Below, piece after piece: positions 55,261 to 63,916 of a stretch of DNA of 64,000 nucleotides. The notes under the pieces were generated by a model. It was not told where the DNA came from and made no database searches. It was given only the letters and a program-made list of their open reading frames with translations. Position 1 is the stretch's first letter; each line of letters starts with the position of its first letter. The stretch is from positions 9,749 to 73,748 of the forward strand of contig CAZJYN010000003.1 in NCBI GenBank assembly GCA_964550285.1, read 5' to 3'. Source of the DNA: S36-B12 sp964550285 (GTDB lineage Bacteria > Actinomycetota > Actinomycetes > S36-B12). Made by a program: the position numbers and the translations under genes.

Positions 55261-55458
55261 ATGTTCGCATCGCGATACCTGCACATCCGACTCGTGGCGT
55301 GGCTCGAGCGGCTGGCGGAAGATGACCGCGGTGACGTGCCGGGCTGGGTACTCGTCACCGTCATGACCGCGGGGTTGGTGACGGCCATTTGGTTGATCGC
55401 CGATGATCAACTCACCGCCGTGCTCGACCGCGCGATCTCGTCGGTATCCCAGGCGTGA
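55261..55458 (+). CDS. Flp-like pilin candidate
   Basis: A 65-residue peptide with a positively charged leader, the segment DDRGDVPGWVLVTVMTAGLVTAIWLIA (about 22-48) and a polar tail. Size, single hydrophobic helix and place after tadC fit the major pilin. It lacks the usual Gly, then Glu at +5, then Tyr of Flp prepilins, so processing by the standard peptidase is uncertain. GAAAGGAAG precedes the ATG. Overlap with the next gene is four bases. Confidence 0.68.
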   Translation: MFASRYLHIRLVAWLERLAEDDRGDVPGWVLVTVMTAGLVTAIWLIADDQLTAVLDRAISSVSQA

Positions 55459-55895
55459 TCGGCAACCGTGCTCGGCTACGGTCGGAAGACGGAGCCGCAT
55501 CGGTTGAGTTCGCGTTGGTCGCACCGCTACTGCTGCTACTTGCGGTCGCGGTGTTGCAGTTGGCTTTGGCCTTGCACGTACGCAGTGTGATGGTGCAAGC
55601 AGCCAGTGAAGGCGCTCGACTCGTGGCCCTGGCCGGTGCCGATGCGCGCGCCGGACAGCTGCGCACCGAGCGAATCTTGGATGCATCGATCGCTGGGACT
55701 GCGTTGCGCGCCACCACGGTGCGCTTCGAGCGCAGTGGAGGCAGTGGCGAGGTGCCGATAGCTGCCGTCGATGTCACGGCCGATCTGCCGTTGATCGGAC
55801 TGTTCGGCCCCACGCCGATGACCGTCACCGGTCGGGCGGTGTTGGAAGACACCTTCGAACTCGGTCCGGGCTTTCGTTCCACGGAGGTGGGCTGA
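55455..55895 (+). CDS. TadE-like pseudopilin
   Basis: A 146-residue protein with the TadE signature DGAASVEFALVAPLLLLLAVAVLQLALALHVR (about 12-43): a short basic leader, Glu in the helix and one transmembrane segment, then a surface domain. It is probably a minor pilin. It overlaps both neighbours by one to four bases. Confidence 0.85.
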   Translation: MIGNRARLRSEDGAASVEFALVAPLLLLLAVAVLQLALALHVRSVMVQAASEGARLVALAGADARAGQLRTERILDASIAGTALRATTVRFERSGGSGEVPIAAVDVTADLPLIGLFGPTPMTVTGRAVLEDTFELGPGFRSTEVG

Positions 55896-56353
55896 TGGGG
55901 CCTGGTTGGACAGGCGGGAGAGGCAAGACGGGTAACTCAGAGCGTGGTTCGGCGGTCGTCGAGTTCATCGTCATCGGTGTCGGGGTGCTGATTCCGTTGG
56001 CCTACGTGGTGATCGCGGTGGCGCAGGTAATCGGCGCGCAAGCTGCCGCCCAGCACGCTGTTCGTGAAGCCGGTCGGGTCTTCGTGCGCGATGCGGTGGT
56101 GCAGACCGGCGAGGTACGGGCTCGCCGAGCCGCGGACATCGCATTCGCCGACCGCGGCATGGAACTACCCGAAAGCGCCATCGCCTTCTCCTGCCCGGGT
56201 CCTTGCTTGACACCGGGCAGCACGTTGTCGGTCGACTTGGCCTGGGATATGCCACTTCCGTGGATGCCGTCCGGCTTGGATTCGTGGTTGGCAGTACCGA
56301 TTCGCGCATCGAGCGAGTACCCGGTCGATGATTTCCGTCCGGCGGGAACCTGA
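55895..56353 (+). CDS. Second TadE/TadF-like pseudopilin
   Basis: A 152-residue protein with the same layout: NSERGSAVVEFIVIGVGVLIPLAYVVIAVAQ (about 14-44) is the prepilin-like helix with its Glu, then a polar domain with a CPGPC motif near residues 107-111 that may form a disulfide loop. Its ATG shares its first base with the last base of the previous stop. It is a second minor pilin. Confidence 0.82.
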   Translation: MGPGWTGGRGKTGNSERGSAVVEFIVIGVGVLIPLAYVVIAVAQVIGAQAAAQHAVREAGRVFVRDAVVQTGEVRARRAADIAFADRGMELPESAIAFSCPGPCLTPGSTLSVDLAWDMPLPWMPSGLDSWLAVPIRASSEYPVDDFRPAGT

Positions 56354-56354
56354 C

Positions 56355-56783
56355 ATGGGTGCGCGGATCCGCGAGGAACGGGGCAGTGTGCTGCTGCTCG
56401 GGATCGGCCTAATGGGGGTGGTGCTGATGGCGATCTCGGTGGTGACGGATGCATCGATGGCGTTCATCCAGCGCCAGCAACTGCAGGCTCGGGCGGATGC
56501 CGCGGTGCTCTCCGGCGTGCAATCGATCGACCGTGACCACTACTACGCCCACGGTGCCACGAAGCACACTCGTTTGCTGCCCGCAGTCGCCAGCGCCCGT
56601 GCCCGCGAGCACATCGAGCGAGATCAAGCACGCGATCGGATTCCCGGGTTGGTGGTCGTGGGGGTCGCTGGAGGTGACCGAGGTGTCGTGGTCGAACTCA
56701 CCGCCCCGATCCGCACGGCCTTCTGGCCGATTTCGGCGTCCATCTCCGTGCGATCGGCCGCCTCGTTGGACTACGTCGGTTGA
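56355..56783 (+). CDS. TadG-like/pilus assembly protein, short
   Basis: A 142-residue protein beginning EERGSVLLLGIGLMGVVLMAISVVTDASMAFIQRQQLQARADAAVLSG, the N-terminal TadG-type segment (Flp pilus assembly, DUF2134-like start). Full TadG proteins carry a large von Willebrand-like domain, which is absent here. ATG 56355 follows the previous stop by one base; an in-frame ATG at 56328 is possible. It closes the pilus operon, 31 bp before prfB. Confidence 0.8.
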   Translation: MGARIREERGSVLLLGIGLMGVVLMAISVVTDASMAFIQRQQLQARADAAVLSGVQSIDRDHYYAHGATKHTRLLPAVASARAREHIERDQARDRIPGLVVVGVAGGDRGVVVELTAPIRTAFWPISASISVRSAASLDYVG

Positions 56784-56814
56784 TCCACACCGGCGCGCCG
56801 TACCCTTTCCCACC

Positions 56815-57927
56815 ATGGCCACCTTGGAGATCGACGAACGCATCGCCGGTGTGGAGTCGACGATGGCGAACCTGGAGAAGGTGTTCGACGTCCCCAGTAC
56901 CGAGGCTGAGATCGGCGATCTCGAGCAGCAGGCCTCCGCCCCCGACCTTTGGGACGACCAAGCCAATGCCCAGCGCGTGACCTCCCGATTGTCCTTCCTG
57001 CAAGGGGAGTTACGGCGCATGCAAGAACTCAAGATCCGTGTTGCCGATCTTCCGATCATGTTCGAGCTGGCCGATGCCGAAGACGACGAAAGCGCTCGGG
57101 GCGAGGCCATCGCAGAACTTGATTCCCTCGAGCAGGACCTCAGCGATCTCGAGGTACGCACCCTGCTGTCGGGGGAGTACGACGACCGCGAGGCACTCGT
57201 CACGATCCGGGCCGAAGCCGGTGGCGTCGATGCCGCGGATTGGGCCGAGATGGTCATGCGCATGTACACGCGCTACTGCGAGCGCCACGGCTGGCCGGTG
57301 GACGTCTACGACACCTCCTACGCAGAGGAAGCCGGCATCAAGTCGGCGACCTTCGCAGTCAAGGCGCCGTACGCCTACGGGACATTGTCCGTCGAACAGG
57401 GCACGCATCGGCTCGTGCGCATCTCGCCATTCGACAATCAAGGCAGACGTCAAACGTCCTTCGCCGGAGTCGAGGTGATTCCGGTCGTCGAGCAAACCGA
57501 GAGCATGGACATTCCCGAAGACGATCTGCGGGTGGACGTCTATAGGTCCAGTGGTCCCGGTGGTCAGGGGGTCAACACGACCGACTCCGCCGTGCGATTG
57601 ACCCACATCCCAACCGGCATCGTCGTCTCCTGCCAAAACGAACGTTCCCAACTGCAGAACAAGGCCACGGCGATGGGGATCTTGCAGGCCAAACTGCTCG
57701 AGCGCCAGCGTCAAGAAGAGCAGGCCAAGATCGACGCACTGAAGGGGGATTCCTCCGGTTCGTGGGGCAACCAGATGCGCTCCTATGTGTTGCACCCCTA
57801 TCAAATGGTCAAGGATCTGCGCACCGAGCAGGAAACGGGAAACACCCAGGCGGTTCTCGACGGTGAGATCGATGATTTCATCGCCTCGGGGATCCGCTGG
57901 CGGCGGCAACAGGCCGCCGCGCCTTGA
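56815..57927 (+). CDS. prfB: Peptide chain release factor 2
   Basis: A 370-residue RF2 that ends translation at UGA and UAA. The stop-recognition SPF is at residues 204-206 and the GGQ that triggers hydrolysis at 249-251 (SSGPGGQGVNTTDSAVR). No programmed frameshift: the reading frame is continuous from the start. ATG 56815 has TACCCT eight bases upstream. It starts a block with ftsE, ftsX and smpB as in mycobacteria (Rv3105c-Rv3100c). Confidence 0.96.
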   Translation: MATLEIDERIAGVESTMANLEKVFDVPSTEAEIGDLEQQASAPDLWDDQANAQRVTSRLSFLQGELRRMQELKIRVADLPIMFELADAEDDESARGEAIAELDSLEQDLSDLEVRTLLSGEYDDREALVTIRAEAGGVDAADWAEMVMRMYTRYCERHGWPVDVYDTSYAEEAGIKSATFAVKAPYAYGTLSVEQGTHRLVRISPFDNQGRRQTSFAGVEVIPVVEQTESMDIPEDDLRVDVYRSSGPGGQGVNTTDSAVRLTHIPTGIVVSCQNERSQLQNKATAMGILQAKLLERQRQEEQAKIDALKGDSSGSWGNQMRSYVLHPYQMVKDLRTEQETGNTQAVLDGEIDDFIASGIRWRRQQAAAP

Positions 57928-58006
57928 CGGGTGATCCGGCCGGTCATGCTTAGACTGCGAAATGCCCCCGGCGCCCTGCGGCGCCTTCCCCGACCCTGAG
58001 GCCACC

Positions 58007-58696
58007 GTGATCCTCTTCGACGACGTCACCAAGACCTACGCCAGCCAGAATCGGCCGGCGCTCGACGGGGTTTCGCTGGAGATCGAGAAGGGCGAATTCG
58101 TCTTCCTCGTCGGACCCTCAGGATCGGGTAAGTCCACTTTCCTGCGGCTGGTACTGCGCGAGGAACGTCCGAACTCCGGTCAGGTGTGGGTGCTGGGCAA
58201 GGAACTGAACCGGCTGTCGAATTGGAAGATCCCCACCTTGCGCCGGCAGATCGGGACGGTCTTCCAGGACTTTCGACTACTTCCCAATAAGAGCGTGTTC
58301 GAAAACGTCGCCTTCGCGTTGGAGGTGATCGGAAAGCCACGTTCCCATATCCGCAAGGTGGTGCCGGAGGTGCTCGAGGTTGTCGGCCTCGAGGACAAGA
58401 TGGAACGCCGGCCCGATGAACTCTCCGGTGGTGAGCAGCAGCGGGTGGCCATCGCACGCGCTTTCGTCAACCGGCCGCTACTGCTCATCGCCGACGAGCC
58501 CACGGGGAACTTGGATCCCACTACTTCGGTAGGCATCATGAAGTTGCTGGATCGGATCAATCGACTCGGCACCACGGTGATCATGTCCACGCACGATTCC
58601 CAGATCGTCGACCAGATGCGCCGTCGGGTCATCGAGTTGGAGACCGGACACCTGGTTCGTGATCAAACCCGCGGCGTGTACGGGTTCGCTCGCTGA
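58007..58696 (+). CDS. ftsE: Cell division ATP-binding protein FtsE
   Basis: A 229-residue ABC ATPase that with FtsX activates wall hydrolases at the septum. Walker A is GPSGSGKST, the signature LSGGEQQRVAIARAF, Walker B LLIADEPTGNLDP. GTG 58007 gives the usual N terminus (ILFDDVTKTY). An in-frame ATG at 57962, with TAGACT five bases upstream, would add 15 residues and may be used on a leaderless transcript. The ftsX ATG shares a base with its stop. Confidence 0.95.
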   Translation: MILFDDVTKTYASQNRPALDGVSLEIEKGEFVFLVGPSGSGKSTFLRLVLREERPNSGQVWVLGKELNRLSNWKIPTLRRQIGTVFQDFRLLPNKSVFENVAFALEVIGKPRSHIRKVVPEVLEVVGLEDKMERRPDELSGGEQQRVAIARAFVNRPLLLIADEPTGNLDPTTSVGIMKLLDRINRLGTTVIMSTHDSQIVDQMRRRVIELETGHLVRDQTRGVYGFAR

Positions 58697-59604
58697 TGCG
58701 CGCGACATTCGTCACCAGCGAGGTCGGTGCAGGCCTGCGCCGCAACCTGACTATGACTTTCGCGGTGATCATCACCGTCGCGGTGTCCCTCGCGCTCTTC
58801 GGCGTCAGTCTGCTCGTTCGCGCGCAGGTGACGACCATGCAGGATTTCTGGTACGACAAGGTCGAGGTCTCGATCTTCCTGTGCAGCCGTAGTAGTGATG
58901 CTGCCTCGTGTGCCAGCGGCGCGGTGACCGACGCCCAGCGCGACCAGATCCGCGCTGACCTTGAATCGTTGCGGCCCCTGGTCGAGGAGGTCTACTACGA
59001 GTCGAAGACCGAGGCCTTCGAACGCTTCCAGGAACAGTTCGCTAATTCCCCGATCGTGGAGAACGTGACCGAGGAGGCGTTGCCCGAATCGTTCCGGGTG
59101 AAGTTGTCCGACCCCACCCAATACGACGTCGTGGCCTCGGCGTTCGCGGGTCGGCCGGGAATCGAGCAGGTGAACGATCAGCGCCAGATCCTCGATCAGT
59201 TCTTCCGATTACTCAACGGCCTGCAGGCCATCGCGTTGCTGATCGCGATCGTCATGCTGGTCGTCACGGTGCTGTTGATCGTCAACACCATGCGCGTGGC
59301 GGCGTTCAGTAGGCGCCGGGAGACCGGGATCATGCGCCTTGTCGGGGCCTCCAACTTCTACATCCAGTTGCCGTTCCTTCTCGAGGCTGCCGTTGCGGCG
59401 GCGCTTGGCGCGGGACTGGCGATCTTGGGCCTGGTGGCGGTCAAGGTCTTCGTCATCGACGGCGTCCTGGTGCCCTCCTTCCAGTTCACCGCGTTCGTGG
59501 GCTGGGATGCGGTGCTGGCGATAGCGCCGATCCTGCTCCTGGTGGGCGTGGCCCTGGCCTCGTTGGCGGCTTTCCTGACATTGCGCAAGTACTTACGCGT
59601 GTGA
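58696..59604 (+). CDS. ftsX: Cell division protein FtsX
   Basis: A 302-residue MacB-like permease with four membrane helices (about 20-42, 177-200, 222-250, 268-290). The extracellular loop between helices 1 and 2 contains two cysteines (SIFLCSRSSDAASCAS) and is the part that touches a wall hydrolase. It lies directly before the M23 hydrolase gene, its probable partner. Confidence 0.95.
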   Translation: MRATFVTSEVGAGLRRNLTMTFAVIITVAVSLALFGVSLLVRAQVTTMQDFWYDKVEVSIFLCSRSSDAASCASGAVTDAQRDQIRADLESLRPLVEEVYYESKTEAFERFQEQFANSPIVENVTEEALPESFRVKLSDPTQYDVVASAFAGRPGIEQVNDQRQILDQFFRLLNGLQAIALLIAIVMLVVTVLLIVNTMRVAAFSRRRETGIMRLVGASNFYIQLPFLLEAAVAAALGAGLAILGLVAVKVFVIDGVLVPSFQFTAFVGWDAVLAIAPILLLVGVALASLAAFLTLRKYLRV

Positions 59605-59632
59605 CAACTGAGGTTTTTGTGGCTGGTGGGGT

Positions 59633-59638
59633 TATCCT
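59633..59638 (+). promoter_or_regulatory. -10 box TATCCT of the M23 hydrolase gene
   Basis: TATCCT lies exactly six bases before the GTG at 59645, the same spacing seen at other leaderless genes in this window. It supports that GTG as the start of the gene that continues past the gap. Confidence 0.6.
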
Positions 59639-59644
59639 CGACCA

Positions 59645-61119
59645 GTGGCCCCCTCCCACGAGTCCCTGACTCGCGCTGCCTATCAGCCTGCCCNNNNNNN
59701 NNNNNNNNNNNNNNNNNNNNNNNNNNNNNNNNNNNNNNNNNNNNNNNNNNNNNNNNNNNNNNNNNNNNNNNNNNNNNNNNNNNNNNNNNNNNNGCTGCCA
59801 TGCTCACCGGATCGCTGGGTCCGGCCCAGGCGAACCTCCCGGCCGCTGATTCCGACGGACCCGGCAAGTCCAGCTCCGAGCTCAAGGCCGAGAAGCGCGA
59901 GGTCGAATCCGAGATCGAGGCCACCGAGGACGCCTTGGCCAAGGCCGGCAAGAAGGTCCGCAAGGCGATCAATCGTTTCGAGGACGTCGACGCCCGATGG
60001 AAGGCGGCGCGCGCCGAGCGCAAGAAGGCCCTGGCCACCGCGCGCGAGGCCCGCGAGGAAGCCGAGGCCGCCCAGGCTCGATCGCTGCGGGCCAAGGCTG
60101 CCTTGCGCACCGCACAGGCGCAGAAGGAAGTTGTGGAGGGCAAGCTCGAGGACATCCACGACGACATGGACGCCATGGTCCGCGCCGTCTACACCCGCGG
60201 CCCGCTCGCCGAGATCGAGGTCGTGCTCGATGCACGCGATCCAGGGGACTTCACCGCCCGCCTCGCCGGGGTCGACACCGTGGCGCGGATGCAGGCTGGA
60301 GTGCAGCGCTCGCTCACCCAGACCGAAGCCGAACTTGTCATGCAAGGGGTCCGTCTCGAGTCGTTGAAGATCGAGGCCGAAAAGGGCGAACAGCAGGCCG
60401 AAGACGCTCTGCGAGTTGCCCGTGCTGCGCTGGCTGAAGCCAAGAAGCAGCAACAAAAGGTCAAGGAACTACGCAAGGAACGCAGGGGCGCGCTCGCTCA
60501 AGCGCAGAAGTTCGAATCCAGGGTCGAGAAGCGCTACGACAATCTCGTCGCCGAGCAACAGCGTCTTGCGTCTGCGGCACGCAAGGCCGCCGCGGAGGAA
60601 GAACGACGACGCAAGGCCGCCGAGGAGGCTGCACGCAAGGCTGCCGAGGAAGCCCAGCAGCGCGGGGAGGAGCCACCTCCTGCCGCAGCACCCGCCTTCA
60701 CCGCGACCGGATCATTGACGATGCCGGTGAGCGGCAAGCCCTCGTCCAACCCCGGCCCGCGTATCCACCCGATATTCAAGCGCCAGTCCTGTCACACCGG
60801 GTGGGATCTCGCCGCACCCACCGGCACCCCGATCGTCGCTGCGGACAATGGCTCGGTCGCCACGATCAGCAACGGTGGCGCATACGGCAAGGCGGTCATG
60901 ATCGTCCACGGCGATGGCTTGATCACCTTCTACGCCCACATGAACTCAGTCGGTGTGCAGATCGGCCAGGTGGTGACCAAGGGGCAGACCATCGGAACGG
61001 TCGGATCCACCGGCTGGTCTACCGGACCGCACCTGCACTTCGAGGTCCGAATCGATGGCACGCCCTATGATCCCCGGGGTTGGTTCGGTGGGTCGCGCTC
61101 ACCGATTTCCTGCGCCTAA
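59645..61119 (+). CDS. M23 murein hydrolase activator, interrupted by assembly gap
   Basis: A secreted EnvC/NlpD-like protein. After the gap comes the end of a signal peptide (GSLGPAQA), then a long coiled coil (about 240 residues, rich in KAE, ARE and QQ) and a C-terminal LytM domain with HTGWD and HLHFEV zinc motifs, so the peptidase looks catalytically competent. GTG 59645 is the likely start, but the N run (59694-59793) hides part of the leader and its nominal length would break the frame. Location after ftsEX fits a septal wall hydrolase opened by FtsX. Confidence 0.85.
59694..59793. other. Assembly gap (100 N) inside the M23 hydrolase gene
   Basis: A placeholder run of 100 N. The upstream frame from GTG 59645 and the downstream frame of the hydrolase differ if the gap were really 100 bases, so the length is not literal. 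Confidence 0.99.
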
Positions 61120-61171
61120 CGTTTTCCTCGGAACCGTGACGGCGCGCAAGTAGAGGTCCCCAGGAGGTGCG

Positions 61172-62101
61172 ATGGGTACGAACCTGCTGCCCGCGCACCC
61201 CAAACCGCGCCGCTTCTCCATCAGAGGGGCCGTCATCACGTTGGTGTCCATCCTGGCCTTCGCCATCGTCTACGGACTGGTCGTGCGGGAGTACGAGGTG
61301 GAAGGTGGGATCACGACCAACGATTCCACGGTGGACGATCCCGGCTTCCTCGCCGTTGCGAAACCGACGGACTTCGATGCCCGCACGGGAACGCTCACCG
61401 TCACCTTCGAGTTCGATGTCACGGACCCTGAGCTATTGGACGACGGTGATCGCCTCGCGGAGGGAATCCGTGTTGTCATCTACGCCGCCGATGGAACACA
61501 CGATCTGAAGTTCCCAGAAGGTGAGCCCATCGGTAATGCCGAGATCGAGGTCGGTCTCTCCGGTCAGGTGTACCAGTACCCGTTGGACACCTACGAGGGT
61601 TTCTTCGCGGTGGCGGCAGAGACGTTCGAACGCCAGGCCGGGGGCATCAACGAAACGACCGGCACCGTGATTTCGGCCCTGGATGTCGATAGTTCCATCA
61701 GTGGCTGGGATATCAAGGCGACGCTCGTGCAAGACGGCGAGTACCCGACAGCCCTAGTCGACCTACGCCGTGCTTTCTCGACCAAGGCGTTCGCCCTCGT
61801 ACTTGTAGCCATGGCCATCAGCGTGGTCGTGCTCGCCTTCATTGCAGCAGTACTGACCGTCACGAACCGGCGTCGCTTCGAGGTCGCCCTACTGACCTGG
61901 AACGGTGCCTTGCTGTTTGCCCTGCCACTGCTGCGCAACTATCTCCCGGGCAGCCCGCCCATCGGCGCCGCCATGGACATCTACATCTACCTATGGGTTT
62001 TCGTCTTCGCCGTAATGTCGCTGGTGTTGATGCTGATCGCTTGGTCCCAGCAGCGCAAGGCCGACCTGCTCGAAGAGCACGCGAAGCTCGCGGGACGTTG
62101 A
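61172..62101 (+). CDS. DUF4436 family membrane protein
   Basis: A 309-residue protein with one N-terminal helix (about 20-40), an extracytoplasmic beta-rich domain (about 45-200, containing YQYPLDTYEGFFAV) and three C-terminal helices (about 208-230, 243-258, 270-292). This is the DUF4436 layout. Function is unknown. ATG 61172 follows CCAGGAGG. smpB starts one base after its stop. Confidence 0.85.
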   Translation: MGTNLLPAHPKPRRFSIRGAVITLVSILAFAIVYGLVVREYEVEGGITTNDSTVDDPGFLAVAKPTDFDARTGTLTVTFEFDVTDPELLDDGDRLAEGIRVVIYAADGTHDLKFPEGEPIGNAEIEVGLSGQVYQYPLDTYEGFFAVAAETFERQAGGINETTGTVISALDVDSSISGWDIKATLVQDGEYPTALVDLRRAFSTKAFALVLVAMAISVVVLAFIAAVLTVTNRRRFEVALLTWNGALLFALPLLRNYLPGSPPIGAAMDIYIYLWVFVFAVMSLVLMLIAWSQQRKADLLEEHAKLAGR

Positions 62102-62102
62102 G

Positions 62103-62579
62103 ATGGGACGAGAGACCGGCAAGAAAATCATCGCGCAGAACCGCAAGGCGCGACACGACTACTCCATCGACGATGTCTACGAAGCCGGTCTCCAACTCAC
62201 CGGCACCGAGGTCAAGAGCCTGCGTGCAGGCAGAGCCACCATCACCGACGGCTACGGCTACTACGACGGCAGCGAGGTGTGGCTCAAGGGCGTCCACATC
62301 CCCGAGTACGACCTCGGCACTTGGACCAATCACGAGCCGAGGCGATCGCGCAAACTGCTCTTGCATAGTGACGAAATTCGGCGCATCGCCGGGAAGGTGA
62401 AGGACACCGGCATCACGCTCGTTCCCCTCTCGCTGTACTTCAAGGACGGCTATGCCAAAGTGGAACTCGCGGTGGCCCGCGGCCGCAAGAGCCACGACAA
62501 GCGGCAGGCGATAGCCGAGCGGGAAGCCAAGCGGGAAGCACAAAAGGCGATCGGGCGACGCACGAAGGGGATCGAATAG
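62103..62579 (+). CDS. smpB: SsrA-binding protein SmpB
   Basis: A 158-residue OB-fold protein that binds tmRNA and loads it on stalled ribosomes. Family motifs present are IIAQNRKARHDY, LTGTEVKSLRAGRATI, RKLLLHSDEI, LVPLSLYFKDGYAKVELAVARGRKSHDKR and a basic C-terminal tail. Its partner ssrA lies about 1.3 kb downstream, separated by one MFS gene. Confidence 0.96.
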   Translation: MGRETGKKIIAQNRKARHDYSIDDVYEAGLQLTGTEVKSLRAGRATITDGYGYYDGSEVWLKGVHIPEYDLGTWTNHEPRRSRKLLLHSDEIRRIAGKVKDTGITLVPLSLYFKDGYAKVELAVARGRKSHDKRQAIAEREAKREAQKAIGRRTKGIE

Positions 62580-62582
62580 CCG

Positions 62583-63872
62583 GTGGGTTTCCTGTCGGGA
62601 ACGTCGCTCATCCCAGCACCTAACAAGGGCTTCTACGGCTGGCGCATCGTCGTCTTCGCGAGCATTGCCCTCGCACTGACCGGTCCGGGGCAGACCTACG
62701 GGGTCTCGGTCTTCGTCGATCCGATGATCGAGGACCTGGGAATCTCGCGCACCCAGATGACCACCGCGTATCTCATCGGCACACTCGTCGGCGCTCTCGC
62801 CCTGCCTTGGATCGGGCAGTCGATCGACCGGTTCGGCGTGCGACGGACCATGGCGATCATCGGCGCACTGTTCGGCGGTTTGCTGATCGGGATGTCCCTG
62901 GTCTCCAACATCGTCGGTCTCACGGCCGGATTCATCGGTATCCGGATGATGGGTCAAGGAGCCTTGAATCTGACCGCAACCACGGCTGTCGCGTTGTGGT
63001 TCACCCGCAGGCGCGGCCTGGCCATGGGCATCGTCACCGCTGCAGGCGGTGTCGGCATGACGCTGATCCCGCTGCTGGGCGAACGACTCATCGCCGACTA
63101 CGGATGGCGTAACGCGTGGCTGATCGAAGGACTGGCGGTCTGGGCGATCGTCCTACCCATCGCCATCCTCGGTATCCGGAATCGACCTAGCGATGTCGGT
63201 CAGCATGTGGACGGCGACGCAGCAACCGACGCACCTGCGGCCGAGGTGTGGGGTGTGACCCGCAAGCAAGCCCTGCGATCGAGTTTCTTCTGGCTGGTCA
63301 CCGCGGCGGTTGCCACTATCTCCACGATCACCACCGCGGTGGTCTTCCATCAAATCGACCTGCTCGGTAGCCGCGGCCTCACACCTACCGAGGCCGCCGC
63401 CAACTTCCTGCCGCAGACGGCCGCCACCTTGATCGCCACGTTGGGCATCGGTGCCCTAGCCGACCGTGTATCTCCGAGGATCGTGCTGATCACGTCCATG
63501 GGGATGATGGCCGGCGGGCTGCTCCTGGCCACAGGCGTGCGGCCCGGGCTGCTGGCGATCGCCTTCGGAATGCTCATCGGGGCGGCCGGGGGAGCGATGC
63601 GGGTGGTCGAGGCAACCGAACTGCCCCGCTACTTCGGCACCTTGCATATCGGCGCCATCCGCGGTGTGGTCACCTCCGTAGGCATCGCCGGAGCCGCGGT
63701 CGGCCCCGTGCTGTTCTCCCTGGGCCACGATGTGACCGGCGACTACACCGCCGTCCTGCTCGTGAGCATCGTGATTCCCGTCGTCGTGGCGATCGGTGCC
63801 CTAATCGTCCGCTTACCCCACCACGGCGCCCCGGATACCCACGGCGAGGCCCACCTGGTCAATGAGGCGTAG
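62583..63872 (+). CDS. MFS transporter (OFA/monocarboxylate-like)
   Basis: A 429-residue carrier with 12 membrane helices and a central loop near 205-225. GFYGWRIVVFASIALALTGPGQTYGVSVFVDPM near the start and the DRFGVRRTMAIIGALFGG loop resemble oxalate/formate antiporter and monocarboxylate families. GTG 62583 lies three bases after the smpB stop, so it is co-transcribed with smpB. The substrate is unknown. Confidence 0.85.
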   Translation: MGFLSGTSLIPAPNKGFYGWRIVVFASIALALTGPGQTYGVSVFVDPMIEDLGISRTQMTTAYLIGTLVGALALPWIGQSIDRFGVRRTMAIIGALFGGLLIGMSLVSNIVGLTAGFIGIRMMGQGALNLTATTAVALWFTRRRGLAMGIVTAAGGVGMTLIPLLGERLIADYGWRNAWLIEGLAVWAIVLPIAILGIRNRPSDVGQHVDGDAATDAPAAEVWGVTRKQALRSSFFWLVTAAVATISTITTAVVFHQIDLLGSRGLTPTEAAANFLPQTAATLIATLGIGALADRVSPRIVLITSMGMMAGGLLLATGVRPGLLAIAFGMLIGAAGGAMRVVEATELPRYFGTLHIGAIRGVVTSVGIAGAAVGPVLFSLGHDVTGDYTAVLLVSIVIPVVVAIGALIVRLPHHGAPDTHGEAHLVNEA

Positions 63873-63893
63873 TCGGCTATCCCACCCCTGGCG

Positions 63894-63899
63894 TACAAT
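63894..63899 (+). promoter_or_regulatory. -10 box TACAAT of ssrA
   Basis: TACAAT, a near-consensus -10 and one of the best in the window, lies about 18 bases before the predicted 5' end of mature tmRNA. Strong promoters are expected for this abundant RNA. Confidence 0.6.
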
Positions 63900-63916
63900 T
63901 GAAGAACAACTCAACA

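Noticed and set aside
56780..56900. Programmed frameshift in prfB
   Set aside because: The frame is continuous from ATG 56815 and there is no early in-frame UGA with a slippery CUU.
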